Origin: an uncultured Collinsella sp.
GTDB lineage: Bacteria; Actinomycetota; Coriobacteriia; Coriobacteriales; Coriobacteriaceae
Direction: 5' to 3'
DNA: 5,081 bases
NCBI GenBank assembly: GCA_958431945.1
Contig: CAUASQ010000117.1
Span: 1-5,081 of the forward strand
Below the pieces are notes generated by a model that saw only the letters and a list, made by a program, of their open reading frames with translations, ran no database searches and had not been told where the DNA came from. Shown here piece by piece: positions 1 through 5,055 of this stretch; position 1 is the stretch's first letter, and every line of letters starts with the position of its first letter. The position numbers and the translations under genes are program-made.

Positions 1-695
1 CGGCGATGCATGCCGATCTCCACGAGCGTGCCCACAATAGTGCGCACCATCGAATGTAAAAATGCGTTGCCCTCGATGGTGAAGGTCAGGATATCCTCGC
101 CAAAAGCGACCTCGTGGCCAAACTCGGCACGCATCACACAGCGGTGCGTGGGCTTGCCCACGGCAGACGCCACCTTGCAAAAGCTCTTAAAGTCCTGCTC
201 GCCCAAGAGCGCAGGGCACGCGGCAACCATGGCATCGACATCCAAGGGGTAGCGATGCCACCAAACCGCACCCCGTGAGAGCACAGGACGCGTGTCGCGG
301 TCGGCAATACGGTATGTATACGTACGGGAACGGGCATCAAAGCGCGCAGAAAAGCCTTTACGGGCCTTGTAGACCTCGTTAATGGCGATATCTTTGGGCA
401 GCAGCGCGTCCATAGCCCTAAGCCATCTACGGCGCGTCAAAGCAAGCTCAGCGTCCGTTACGGGCACGCTAATATACTGAGCCACCGCATGCACGCCGGC
501 ATCGGTACGCCCCGCACACGTCAGATCTATCGGGCGGCGCAGCAGCGTCTCGATAGCGCGGCGCAGCTCGCCCGCAACCGTCGTCTGGCCCGGCTGCTCC
601 GCAAAGCCGCTATAGGACGAGCCATCGTAGGCCACGCGGAAAACGAGCGTGGCATCGAGCTCTGGAATCGAATTGAAATCAGACGGCGCGGTCAT
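1..695 (-). CDS. truA: tRNA pseudouridine(38-40) synthase TruA, C-terminus cut by window edge
   Basis: TruA converts uridines 38-40 of the tRNA anticodon arm to pseudouridine in the cytoplasm. The reading frame runs from the ATG at 695 to the left edge with no stop; 231 codons are visible. The N-terminal half has the family pattern FRVAYDGSSYSGFAEQPG (about residues 19-36) and the catalytic motif CAGRTDAGVHA, whose nucleophilic aspartate is Asp65 (codon 501-503). The C-terminal half shows FDARSRTYTYRI and FLHSMVRTIVGTLVEIGMHR; the family usually continues for roughly 35-50 more residues, which lie outside the window. GGGAG at 701-705, 5 nt upstream, supports the start. The gene follows rplQ, as in many Actinobacteria, but a strong terminator lies between them. 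Function is known from the family; the motifs are seen directly. Confidence 0.95.
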   Translation of the reverse strand, partial: MTAPSDFNSIPELDATLVFRVAYDGSSYSGFAEQPGQTTVAGELRRAIETLLRRPIDLTCAGRTDAGVHAVAQYISVPVTDAELALTRRRWLRAMDALLPKDIAINEVYKARKGFSARFDARSRTYTYRIADRDTRPVLSRGAVWWHRYPLDVDAMVAACPALLGEQDFKSFCKVASAVGKPTHRCVMRAEFGHEVAFGEDILTFTIEGNAFLHSMVRTIVGTLVEIGMHR

Positions 696-730
696 GGGCG
701 CTCCCAACAAACAGGCAATGACATTTCGAC

Positions 731-760
731 AAAAAAGAGGGGTACGCGAACGTACCCCTC
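731..760 (-). terminator. Intrinsic terminator after rplQ
   Basis: On the minus strand a perfect 10-bp stem (GAGGGGTACG paired with CGTACCCCTC) closes a TTCG loop and is followed at once by six T residues (731-736). This is a textbook Rho-independent terminator, 27 bp past the rplQ stop. The plus-strand side has no T-run, so it works for leftward transcription only. It should end the ribosomal-protein transcript. Because truA starts only 35 bp beyond it, it may also set the level of read-through into truA. Confidence 0.93.
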
Positions 761-786
761 GAATATAGCCTATGCAGACAGATTGT

Positions 787-1254
787 CTACTCAGCGGTCT
801 CCTCAGCAGGAGCCTCCTCGGCAGCCTCGACCTTCTTGGGAGCAGCGGCCTTCTTGGGGGCCGGAGCAGCCTTCTTGGCCTTAGGCGTGCAAGGCTCGGT
901 GACGAGCTCCATGATAACGATGGGAGCGTTGTCGCCCTTGCGGTTACCGAGCTTCATGATGCGGGTGTAACCGCCGTTGCGGTCCTGCCACATGCCCTGA
1001 GCAGCCTTGTCGAAGATCTCGGCAACGAGCTGCTTATCGCCGAGCTTGGCGATAGCCAGACGACGAGAGTGCAGGTCGCCCTTCTTGGCCCAGGTGATGA
1101 TCGGATCGACGACCGAACGCAGCGCCTTAGCGCGGGTCTCGGTGGTCTTGATGCGGTCGTTCTCGAAGAGAGCCTTAGCAAGGCTCTTCTTCATGGCCTT
1201 GGTGTGGCTCGCATCGGTGCCGAGCTTCAGGCCCTTCTTAACGTTGTGACGCAT
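787..1254 (-). CDS. rplQ: 50S ribosomal protein L17
   Basis: L17 is a large-subunit protein near the peptide exit tunnel. The 155-residue product begins MRHNVKKGLKLGTDASH and carries the conserved core RIKTTETRAKALRSVVDPII (about 34-53) and NGGYTRIMKLGNRKGDNAPI (about 93-112), followed by MELV, which closes the core near residue 119. Residues about 121-155 form an extension rich in Lys, Ala and Pro, then Glu and Ala, that E. coli L17 (127 residues) mostly lacks. Longer acidic tails are known in actinobacterial L17. The start is supported by AGGAG at 1265-1269, 10 nt upstream. The gene lies 30 bp after rpoA and is the last gene before the terminator, the usual end of the alpha operon. Confidence 0.97.
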   Translation of the reverse strand: MRHNVKKGLKLGTDASHTKAMKKSLAKALFENDRIKTTETRAKALRSVVDPIITWAKKGDLHSRRLAIAKLGDKQLVAEIFDKAAQGMWQDRNGGYTRIMKLGNRKGDNAPIVIMELVTEPCTPKAKKAAPAPKKAAAPKKVEAAEEAPAEETAE

Positions 1255-1284
1255 GGTCTAGTTTCTCCTCAAATATGCGAAGCA

Positions 1285-2226
1285 TTAAGCCTTCAGGCTC
1301 AGGCCCATGGACTCAAGCTTGTCCTTCACTTCCTCGATCGACTTAACACCGAAGTTACGGATGTTGAGCAGATCGTTCTCCGAGAACTCAACGAGCTGAC
1401 GGACCGAGTGAATGCTGGCGCGCTTAAGGCAGTTGTAGGAACGGACGGAAAGGTCCAGATCCTCGATCTGCTTGTCCAGCTCAGCGTTGTCGTTGGTGAC
1501 CTCGGGAGCGAAGATCGAAGCCTCCTCCTCGACCTCGGGGGTCTCGGCAAGGTTCATAAAGGCGGCCATATGCTGGTTGATGATATTGGCAGCCTGGACC
1601 ACGGCGTCGCGCGGAGCGATGGAACCGTTGGTCTCGATCTCGAGGACAAGGCGGTCGTAGTCGGTGTGCTGACCGACACGGCAAGCCTCAACGAGCTTGG
1701 CGCAACGGGAAACCGGCGAGTACAGCGAGTCGACGTGGATCACACCGATGGGATCGTTGTCGCGCTTGTTGGCCTCGCCAGAAACATAGCCGCGGCCATA
1801 GCCGATGCGCATGCTCATGGTGAGATGGCCACCCTCGGTGAGCGTAGCGATGTGCTGCTCGGGGTTGACCAGCTCAAACTCGGACGGAATAAAGAAGTCC
1901 GCACCGGTGACCTCGCAGGGGCCGTCAACCGAGATGGTGGCGGTCGCCTCGTCGGTCGTGCCGAGAGCCCTGAAGACAAGACCCTTGACATTCAGGACGA
2001 TATCGGTGACATCCTCGACCATGTTAGGGATGGTCATGAACTCGTGCTGCGCACCATCGATCTGAATAGCCTCGACGGCGGCACCCTCGAGCGAGGACAG
2101 AAGTACGCGACGAAGGGAGTTGCCCAGCGTATCGCCGTAGCCACGCTCGAGCGGCTCGACGGAGACACGAGCAGACGTCTCGTTGATCTCTTCGACCTGA
2201 ACCTGAGGCCTAATGAATTCTGACAT
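1285..2226 (-). CDS. rpoA: DNA-directed RNA polymerase subunit alpha
   Basis: The alpha subunit dimerises to nucleate core RNA polymerase assembly, and its C-terminal domain contacts UP elements and activators. The product is 313 residues and full length. The N-terminal domain has LERGYGDTLGNSLRRVLLSS (about 26-45), the dimer and beta-contact region; Arg40 matches E. coli Arg45. GRGYV at 144-148 and the DPIGVIHVDSLYSPV stretch (158-172) complete this domain. An acidic linker (about 229-252) leads to the C-terminal domain with LSVRSYNCLKRA (259-270); Arg262 matches the DNA-binding Arg265 of E. coli. NFGVKSIEEVKDKL (291-304) is the helix-hairpin-helix part. The start is fixed by GGAGGT at 2232-2237, 5 nt upstream, the best ribosome binding site in the window. 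It lies 32 bp after rpsD and 30 bp before rplQ. Confidence 0.98.
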   Translation of the reverse strand: MSEFIRPQVQVEEINETSARVSVEPLERGYGDTLGNSLRRVLLSSLEGAAVEAIQIDGAQHEFMTIPNMVEDVTDIVLNVKGLVFRALGTTDEATATISVDGPCEVTGADFFIPSEFELVNPEQHIATLTEGGHLTMSMRIGYGRGYVSGEANKRDNDPIGVIHVDSLYSPVSRCAKLVEACRVGQHTDYDRLVLEIETNGSIAPRDAVVQAANIINQHMAAFMNLAETPEVEEEASIFAPEVTNDNAELDKQIEDLDLSVRSYNCLKRASIHSVRQLVEFSENDLLNIRNFGVKSIEEVKDKLESMGLSLKA

Positions 2227-2258
2227 GTATTACCTCCAGCCTCAGCAGCCCGGATGGA

Positions 2259-2855
2259 CTACTTAGAGTAGAGCTCGACGATGAGCTGCTCGTTGATATC
2301 ACCGCTGATCTGCTCACGCGTCGGCAGAGCGAGCACGTTACCAGACAGCTTCTCGATATCGACCTCGAGCCAGCCAGGGACCTCAAAGCGCTCGGAGGAA
2401 ATCAGAGCCTCCTTGATGGGGAGGAGGTCACGGAACTTCTCGCCGACAGCGACGACGTCGCCGGCCTTGACGCGGTAGGACGGGATGTCCACGCGCTTGC
2501 CGTTCACGGTGAAGTGACCGTGACGGACGGACTGACGAGCCTCTTTGCGGGTGCGGGCGAAGCCAAGACGGAAGACGACGTTGTCGAGGCGAGACTCAAG
2601 GATGATCATGAGGTTCTCACCGGTGACGCCGTTCATCTTACGGGCCTTGTTGAAGTAGCCGTGGAACTGCTTCTCCAGAACGCCATAAATGAACTTGACC
2701 TTCTGCTTCTCGCGCAGCTGCATGCCGTACTCAGATTCCTTGCGACGGCGCTTGGGCTGACGGATAGATTCCTTCTTGCTGCTGTAACCGAGCTCAGCGG
2801 GATCGATCCCGAGCTGACGGCAGCGCTTAAGAACAGGAGTCCTGTCGATTGCCAT
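2259..2855 (-). CDS. rpsD: 30S ribosomal protein S4 (zinc-free form)
   Basis: S4 is a primary 16S rRNA-binding protein that starts 30S assembly; in several bacteria it also represses its own operon by binding the leader mRNA. The 198-residue product has the N-terminal S4 region (about 1-87) and an S4 RNA-binding fold (about 88-150) with SRLDNVVFRLGFARTRKEAR and RHGHFTVNGKRVDIPSYRV. It ends INEQLIVELYSK, as the family does. The N-terminus has a single cysteine (Cys12 in LKRCRQLG) and lacks the four-cysteine zinc site of other S4 proteins, so this is the C-minus form. AAGGA at 2866-2870, 10 nt upstream, supports the start. Its place between rpsK and rpoA fits Actinobacteria. Confidence 0.97.
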   Translation of the reverse strand: MAIDRTPVLKRCRQLGIDPAELGYSSKKESIRQPKRRRKESEYGMQLREKQKVKFIYGVLEKQFHGYFNKARKMNGVTGENLMIILESRLDNVVFRLGFARTRKEARQSVRHGHFTVNGKRVDIPSYRVKAGDVVAVGEKFRDLLPIKEALISSERFEVPGWLEVDIEKLSGNVLALPTREQISGDINEQLIVELYSK

Positions 2856-2874
2856 ATTGATACGATCCTTTCAG

Positions 2875-3279
2875 TTACACGCGGCGACGCTTCTTGGGGC
2901 GGCAGCCGTTGTGCGGAATGGGGGTCTTGTCCTGGATGCTCGAGACCTCGAGGCCAGCAGCCTGGAGGGAGCGGATGGCGGTCTCACGACCGGAGCCGGG
3001 GCCCTTGACGAAGACGGAAACCTTCTTCATACCGTGCTCCATGGCCTGCTTGGCAGCAGCCTCGGCAGCCATCTGGGCAGCGAACGGCGTGGACTTACGG
3101 GAGCCCTTGAAGCCCACCTGGCCAGCCGACTTCCAGGAAATGACGTTGCCCTGGGGATCGGTGATCGAAACGATCGTGTTGTTGAACGTAGAACGAATGT
3201 GAGCCTGGCCCACGGAAATGTTCTTACGGTCCGCGCGCTTCAGACGGGCAGCGCGAACGTTCTTCTTAGCAGTAGCCAT
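2875..3279 (-). CDS. rpsK: 30S ribosomal protein S11
   Basis: S11 forms part of the 30S platform near the mRNA exit and contacts the 3' end region of 16S rRNA. The product is 134 residues. It shows AHIRSTFNNTIVSITDPQGN (26-45), the SAGQVGFKGSRKSTPFAAQ stretch (51-69) and FVKGPGSGRETAIRSLQAAG (90-109), ending with TPIPHNGCRPKKRRRV. Asn124 in PHNG aligns with E. coli Asn119, which is known to convert to isoaspartate. The Shine-Dalgarno AAGGAG (3290-3295), 10 nt before the start, overlaps the rpsM stop codon, so translation of the two genes is probably coupled. The gap to rpsD is 19 bp. Confidence 0.97.
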   Translation of the reverse strand: MATAKKNVRAARLKRADRKNISVGQAHIRSTFNNTIVSITDPQGNVISWKSAGQVGFKGSRKSTPFAAQMAAEAAAKQAMEHGMKKVSVFVKGPGSGRETAIRSLQAAGLEVSSIQDKTPIPHNGCRPKKRRRV

Positions 3280-3293
3280 CTATCTAGCGCTCC

Positions 3294-3668
3294 TTATTTC
3301 TTCTTCTTAGCACCGATCTGACGCTTCGGGCCCTTGCGGGTACGAGCGTTAGTGTGGGTGCGCTGGCCGCGGACCGGGAGGCCCTTGCGGTGACGAAGGC
3401 CGCGGTTGCAGCCGATGTCCATAAGGCGCTTGACGTTCTGGTTGCGCTCACGGCGGAGGTCGCCCTCAACCATGATCTGATTCTTATCGATATAATCGCG
3501 GATGGCGTTAACCTCATCCTCGGTGAGGTCCTTAACGCGCGTGTCCACGTTAACGTTGCACTCGACGCAGATCTTCGTCGCAGTGGTGCGGCCGATGCCG
3601 TAAATGTAGGTCAGACCGATCTCAACGCGCTTCTCACGCGGGAGGTCGACACCATTAATACGGGCCAA
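3294..3668 (-). CDS. rpsM: 30S ribosomal protein S13, UUG start
   Basis: S13 sits in the 30S head, forms intersubunit bridges and contacts P-site tRNA. The product is 124 residues. It opens MARINGVDLPREKRVEIGLT and continues YIYGIGRTTA (21-30), a helix-two-turn-helix region with DYIDKN, and the signature LRHRKGLPVRGQ (91-102), then a basic lysine-rich tail. The initiator is TTG at 3666-3668. The conserved N-terminus begins exactly there, no in-frame ATG lies nearby, and AGGAG at 3675-3679 is 6 nt upstream, so the rare start is well supported. In E. coli rpsM is the first gene of the alpha operon; here it follows rpmJ after 14 bp. Confidence 0.96.
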   Translation of the reverse strand: MARINGVDLPREKRVEIGLTYIYGIGRTTATKICVECNVNVDTRVKDLTEDEVNAIRDYIDKNQIMVEGDLRRERNQNVKRLMDIGCNRGLRHRKGLPVRGQRTHTNARTRKGPKRQIGAKKKK

Positions 3669-3674
3669 CGTAGT

Positions 3675-3679
3675 CTCCT
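3675..3679 (-). promoter_or_regulatory. Ribosome binding site deciding the rpsM UUG start
   Basis: The minus strand reads GAGGAG with its AGGAG core 6 nt before the TTG codon of rpsM. The spacing is near ideal and supports initiation at the non-AUG codon. The site lies in the 14-bp gap after the rpmJ stop, so ribosomes finishing rpmJ release very close to it. Confidence 0.8.
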
Positions 3680-3682
3680 CTC

Positions 3683-3796
3683 TTAACCCTGACGCTGCTT
3701 ATGACGGGGGTTCTCGCAAATGACGAGGACCTTGCCATGGCGCCTAATGATTTTGCACTTATCGCACATCTTCTTGACCGAAGGACGTACCTTCAT
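3683..3796 (-). CDS. rpmJ: 50S ribosomal protein L36
   Basis: L36 is the smallest large-subunit protein and binds 23S rRNA with one zinc ion. I translated this frame by hand: it gives 37 residues starting MKVRPSVKKMCDKCKIIRR and ending ENPRHKQRQG, then TAA at 3683-3685. The zinc ligands Cys11, Cys14, Cys27 and His32 (C-x2-C-x12-C-x4-H) are all present, so this is the zinc-binding form. AAAGGA at 3803-3808, 6 nt upstream, fixes the ATG at 3796. It lies between a 147-bp structured gap and rpsM, so in this genome it appears to be the first gene after the leader. The length and full motif leave little doubt. Confidence 0.97.
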   Translation of the reverse strand: MKVRPSVKKMCDKCKIIRRHGKVLVICENPRHKQRQG

Positions 3797-3943
3797 CGTT
3801 CTTCCTTTCGGTAGCGCTCAAACTACTTCCCTACTATCTACTCGCCCAGCCGCAGGCGTTTAAAACTATGGCTGGTCTTCACACGCAAACCGACCGTAGG
3901 TTGAGCTAAGCCTGCAGTCGGAATAGAGCGTGTATGCGTGTCG
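3797..3943 (-). promoter_or_regulatory. Structured leader between infA and rpmJ (candidate regulatory RNA)
   Basis: This 147-bp gap is the longest in the window. On the minus strand it can fold into a long two-part stem-loop (3881-3933), then a smaller 6-bp hairpin with an 18-nt loop (CCAGCC at 3870-3875 with GGCTGG at 3846-3851), then a purine-rich stretch with repeated GTAG and the rpmJ ribosome binding site. A second set of pairings competes with these. No clear T-run follows either hairpin, so a simple terminator is unlikely. By position it corresponds to the start of the alpha operon, where S4 acts as translational repressor in E. coli; a regulatory role here is inference. Confidence 0.5.
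3881..3933 (-). repeat. Long imperfect stem-loop in the infA-rpmJ gap
   Basis: Outer stem: ACACGC (3928-3933) with GCGTGT (3881-3886), extendable by one T-G pair. Inner stem: CCGACTGCAGG (3911-3921) with CCTACGGTCGG (3890-3900), which is 11 positions with one wobble and one C/A mismatch, closing a 10-nt loop (3901-3910). An asymmetric internal loop (TCTATT against TTT) separates the two. Only three T residues follow the inner stem, so it does not look like a normal intrinsic terminator. The pairings were read directly; folding energy was not computed. Confidence 0.65.
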
Positions 3944-3956
3944 CTATTTATAGCGA
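3941..3956 (-). repeat. Perfect hairpin over the infA stop codon
   Basis: A 6-bp perfect inverted repeat, TCGCTA and TAGCGA, encloses a TAAA loop on the minus strand. It includes the last infA codons and its TAG stop. The loop region also spells TATAAA (3947-3952), a 5/6 match to a -10 element, though no -35 box is visible at normal spacing. It could be an RNA hairpin, part of a weak promoter, or chance. Confidence 0.4.
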
Positions 3957-4168
3957 TAGGTGATGCGACCACGGGTCAGGTCGTACGGGGAAAGCTCCAC
4001 GACAACCCTGTCACCGGGGAGAATGCGGATGTAATTCATTCGGATCTTGCCAGAAATGTTGCACAGAACCGAATGACCGTTCTCGAGCTCAACCTTAAAC
4101 ATGGCGTTGGGCAGCGGCTCCTTTACCGTACCCTCGAGCTCAATTGCGTCTTCCTTCTTCACAAGCAA
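3944..4168 (-). CDS. infA: Translation initiation factor IF-1, non-AUG start
   Basis: IF-1 occupies the 30S A site during initiation and assists IF-2 and IF-3. It is a single OB-fold protein. The core is unmistakable: EGTVKEPLPNAMFKVELENG, NISGKIRMNYIRILPGD and VVVELSPYDLTRGRITYRYK. No in-frame ATG precedes the core. TTG at 4166-4168 gives 74 residues and has a weak GAG-type ribosome binding site (4177-4179) 8 nt upstream, so I use it. GTG at 4160-4162 gives 72 residues beginning MKKEDAIELEG, which aligns better with E. coli MAKEDNIEMQG but leaves the GAG 14 nt away. The identity is certain; the start is not. It lies 98 bp after map, in the usual map-infA-rpmJ order. Confidence 0.95.
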   Translation of the reverse strand: MLVKKEDAIELEGTVKEPLPNAMFKVELENGHSVLCNISGKIRMNYIRILPGDRVVVELSPYDLTRGRITYRYK

Positions 4169-4201
4169 TCATCTTTCTCTAGAAAACGACAGCGATTGAG
4201 T

Positions 4202-4230
4202 ATTCTACAATACGCATGCACGTATCGTAA
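4202..4230 (-). promoter_or_regulatory. Possible promoter upstream of infA
   Basis: On the minus strand TAGAAT (4202-4207, 5/6 to TATAAT) lies 17 bp from TTACGA (4225-4230, 3/6 to TTGACA). A start about 7 nt further on would give a leader of roughly 25 nt before infA. The 98-bp gap after map, in an otherwise tightly packed operon, makes an internal promoter plausible. The -35 match is poor, so this is tentative. Confidence 0.3.
4210..4225. repeat. Short inverted repeat inside the possible infA promoter spacer
   Basis: ATACG and CGTAT flank a 6-bp centre (CATGCA), and the middle includes the palindrome GCATGC. It falls between the candidate -10 and -35 boxes of infA, a position suited to an operator or an RNA hairpin. 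The arms are only 5 bp, so chance cannot be excluded. Confidence 0.3.
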
Positions 4231-4266
4231 TATCTTCGTAATGGCTCCACATCTAAGTGGAACTTG

Positions 4267-5055
4267 TTACATTTCTCCACCTTGCAAGGAACACCAGGAA
4301 CCCTGGGCATCCGTGGTAAGAATCACCGGACCGTCATTGGTAATGGCGACGGTGTTCTCGTAGTGCGCGGCGGGCAGGTGGTCATTGGTCGTTACGATCC
4401 AACCATCGGAGCCCGTGCTCACATGATTGGAACCCATCGTAACCATCGGCTCGATGGCGATGACCATACCAGCCTGAAGGCGAACGCCTCTCCCCTTCTT
4501 TCCATAATTTGGAACGTTGGGGTCCTCGTGCATCACACGGCCGATACCATGCCCCACGTAATCGCGAAGCACGCCGTAACCGTGAGACTCGGCAAGGGAC
4601 TGAACGGCATAGCCAACGTCCCCGATATGGTTACCGGGAACAGCCTGCTCGATAGCAGCCTTTAGGCAATCGCGCGTAACCTCGCACAAAGCCTTGGCCT
4701 CGGGCGTGGGCGTGCCGACGAAAAACGTCCAGGCGTTATCGCCAACCCAACCGTCAACGACAGCTCCCGTATCGATGGAGATGATATCGCCATCACGCAG
4801 GATCATGTCGGGGTTGGGAATACCGTGGACCACGGCATCGTTGATCGATGCGCAAATGGTCCCCGGGAAACCGCCGTAGCCCTTAAAGGCAGGGGTGCCG
4901 CCATGCATGCGGATAATCTGCTCCGCAAGCTGATCGAGCTCGAAGGTCGACACGCCGGGGCGAACCATGGCTCCAACGTGGCGGAGCGCCATCTTAGATA
5001 GCGCTCCTGCCTTCTTCATCTGCTCAATTTGCGTTGCAGACTTAATCTTGATCAT
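4267..5055 (-). CDS. map: Type I methionine aminopeptidase
   Basis: This cytosolic metalloenzyme removes the initiator methionine from nascent proteins with small second residues. The 262-residue product has a single pita-bread catalytic domain with no N-terminal zinc-finger extension. All five metal ligands are visible: Asp95 (SIDTG), Asp106 (VGDNAW), His169 (VGHGIG), Glu202 (AIEPMV) and Glu233 (HYENTV), matching E. coli Asp97, Asp108, His171, Glu204 and Glu235. The substrate-site His77 in INDAVVHGIP is also present, as is His176 in MHEDPNVPNYG. The ATG at 5055 overlaps the stop of the upstream gene (ATGA), and AAGAGG (5066-5071) is 10 nt upstream, so translational coupling is likely. The order adk-map-infA is common in Gram-positive bacteria. 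Confidence 0.97.
   Translation of the reverse strand: MIKIKSATQIEQMKKAGALSKMALRHVGAMVRPGVSTFELDQLAEQIIRMHGGTPAFKGYGGFPGTICASINDAVVHGIPNPDMILRDGDIISIDTGAVVDGWVGDNAWTFFVGTPTPEAKALCEVTRDCLKAAIEQAVPGNHIGDVGYAVQSLAESHGYGVLRDYVGHGIGRVMHEDPNVPNYGKKGRGVRLQAGMVIAIEPMVTMGSNHVSTGSDGWIVTTNDHLPAAHYENTVAITNDGPVILTTDAQGSWCSLQGGEM

Noticed and set aside
489..884. Plus-strand frame ending in a Pro/Ser/Trp/Gln repeat
   Set aside because: The first part is the shadow of truA, and the repetitive end is the complement of the low-complexity L17 tail; it also crosses the terminator.
772..2223. A 483-codon open frame on the plus strand across rplQ and rpoA
   Set aside because: It is codon-aligned with both sense genes, which happen to share one frame. 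Stops would appear only where the sense strand uses TTA, CTA or TCA, which these biased genes avoid. The Leu/Val/Asp-rich translation resembles no protein, and both sense genes are certain.
2514..3686. Plus-strand open frames opposite rpsD (2514-3008), rpsK (2857-3321) and rpsM (3354-3686)
   Set aside because: Each is the codon-aligned complement of a well-supported ribosomal protein gene and has the same explanation as the frame opposite rpoA.
3846..3875. Second hairpin of the infA-rpmJ gap considered as an intrinsic terminator
   Set aside because: Its loop is 18 nt and the bases after it are GCGAGTAG, with no T tract.
4246..4261. TCCAC/GTGGA inverted repeat shortly after the map stop, considered as a terminator
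   Set aside because: The stem is only 5 bp and no T-run follows it on the minus strand.
3938..4665. Plus-strand frames opposite infA and map (3938-4363 and 4264-4665)
   Set aside because: They overlap genes identified by full motif sets and have no credible ribosome binding site or family resemblance.
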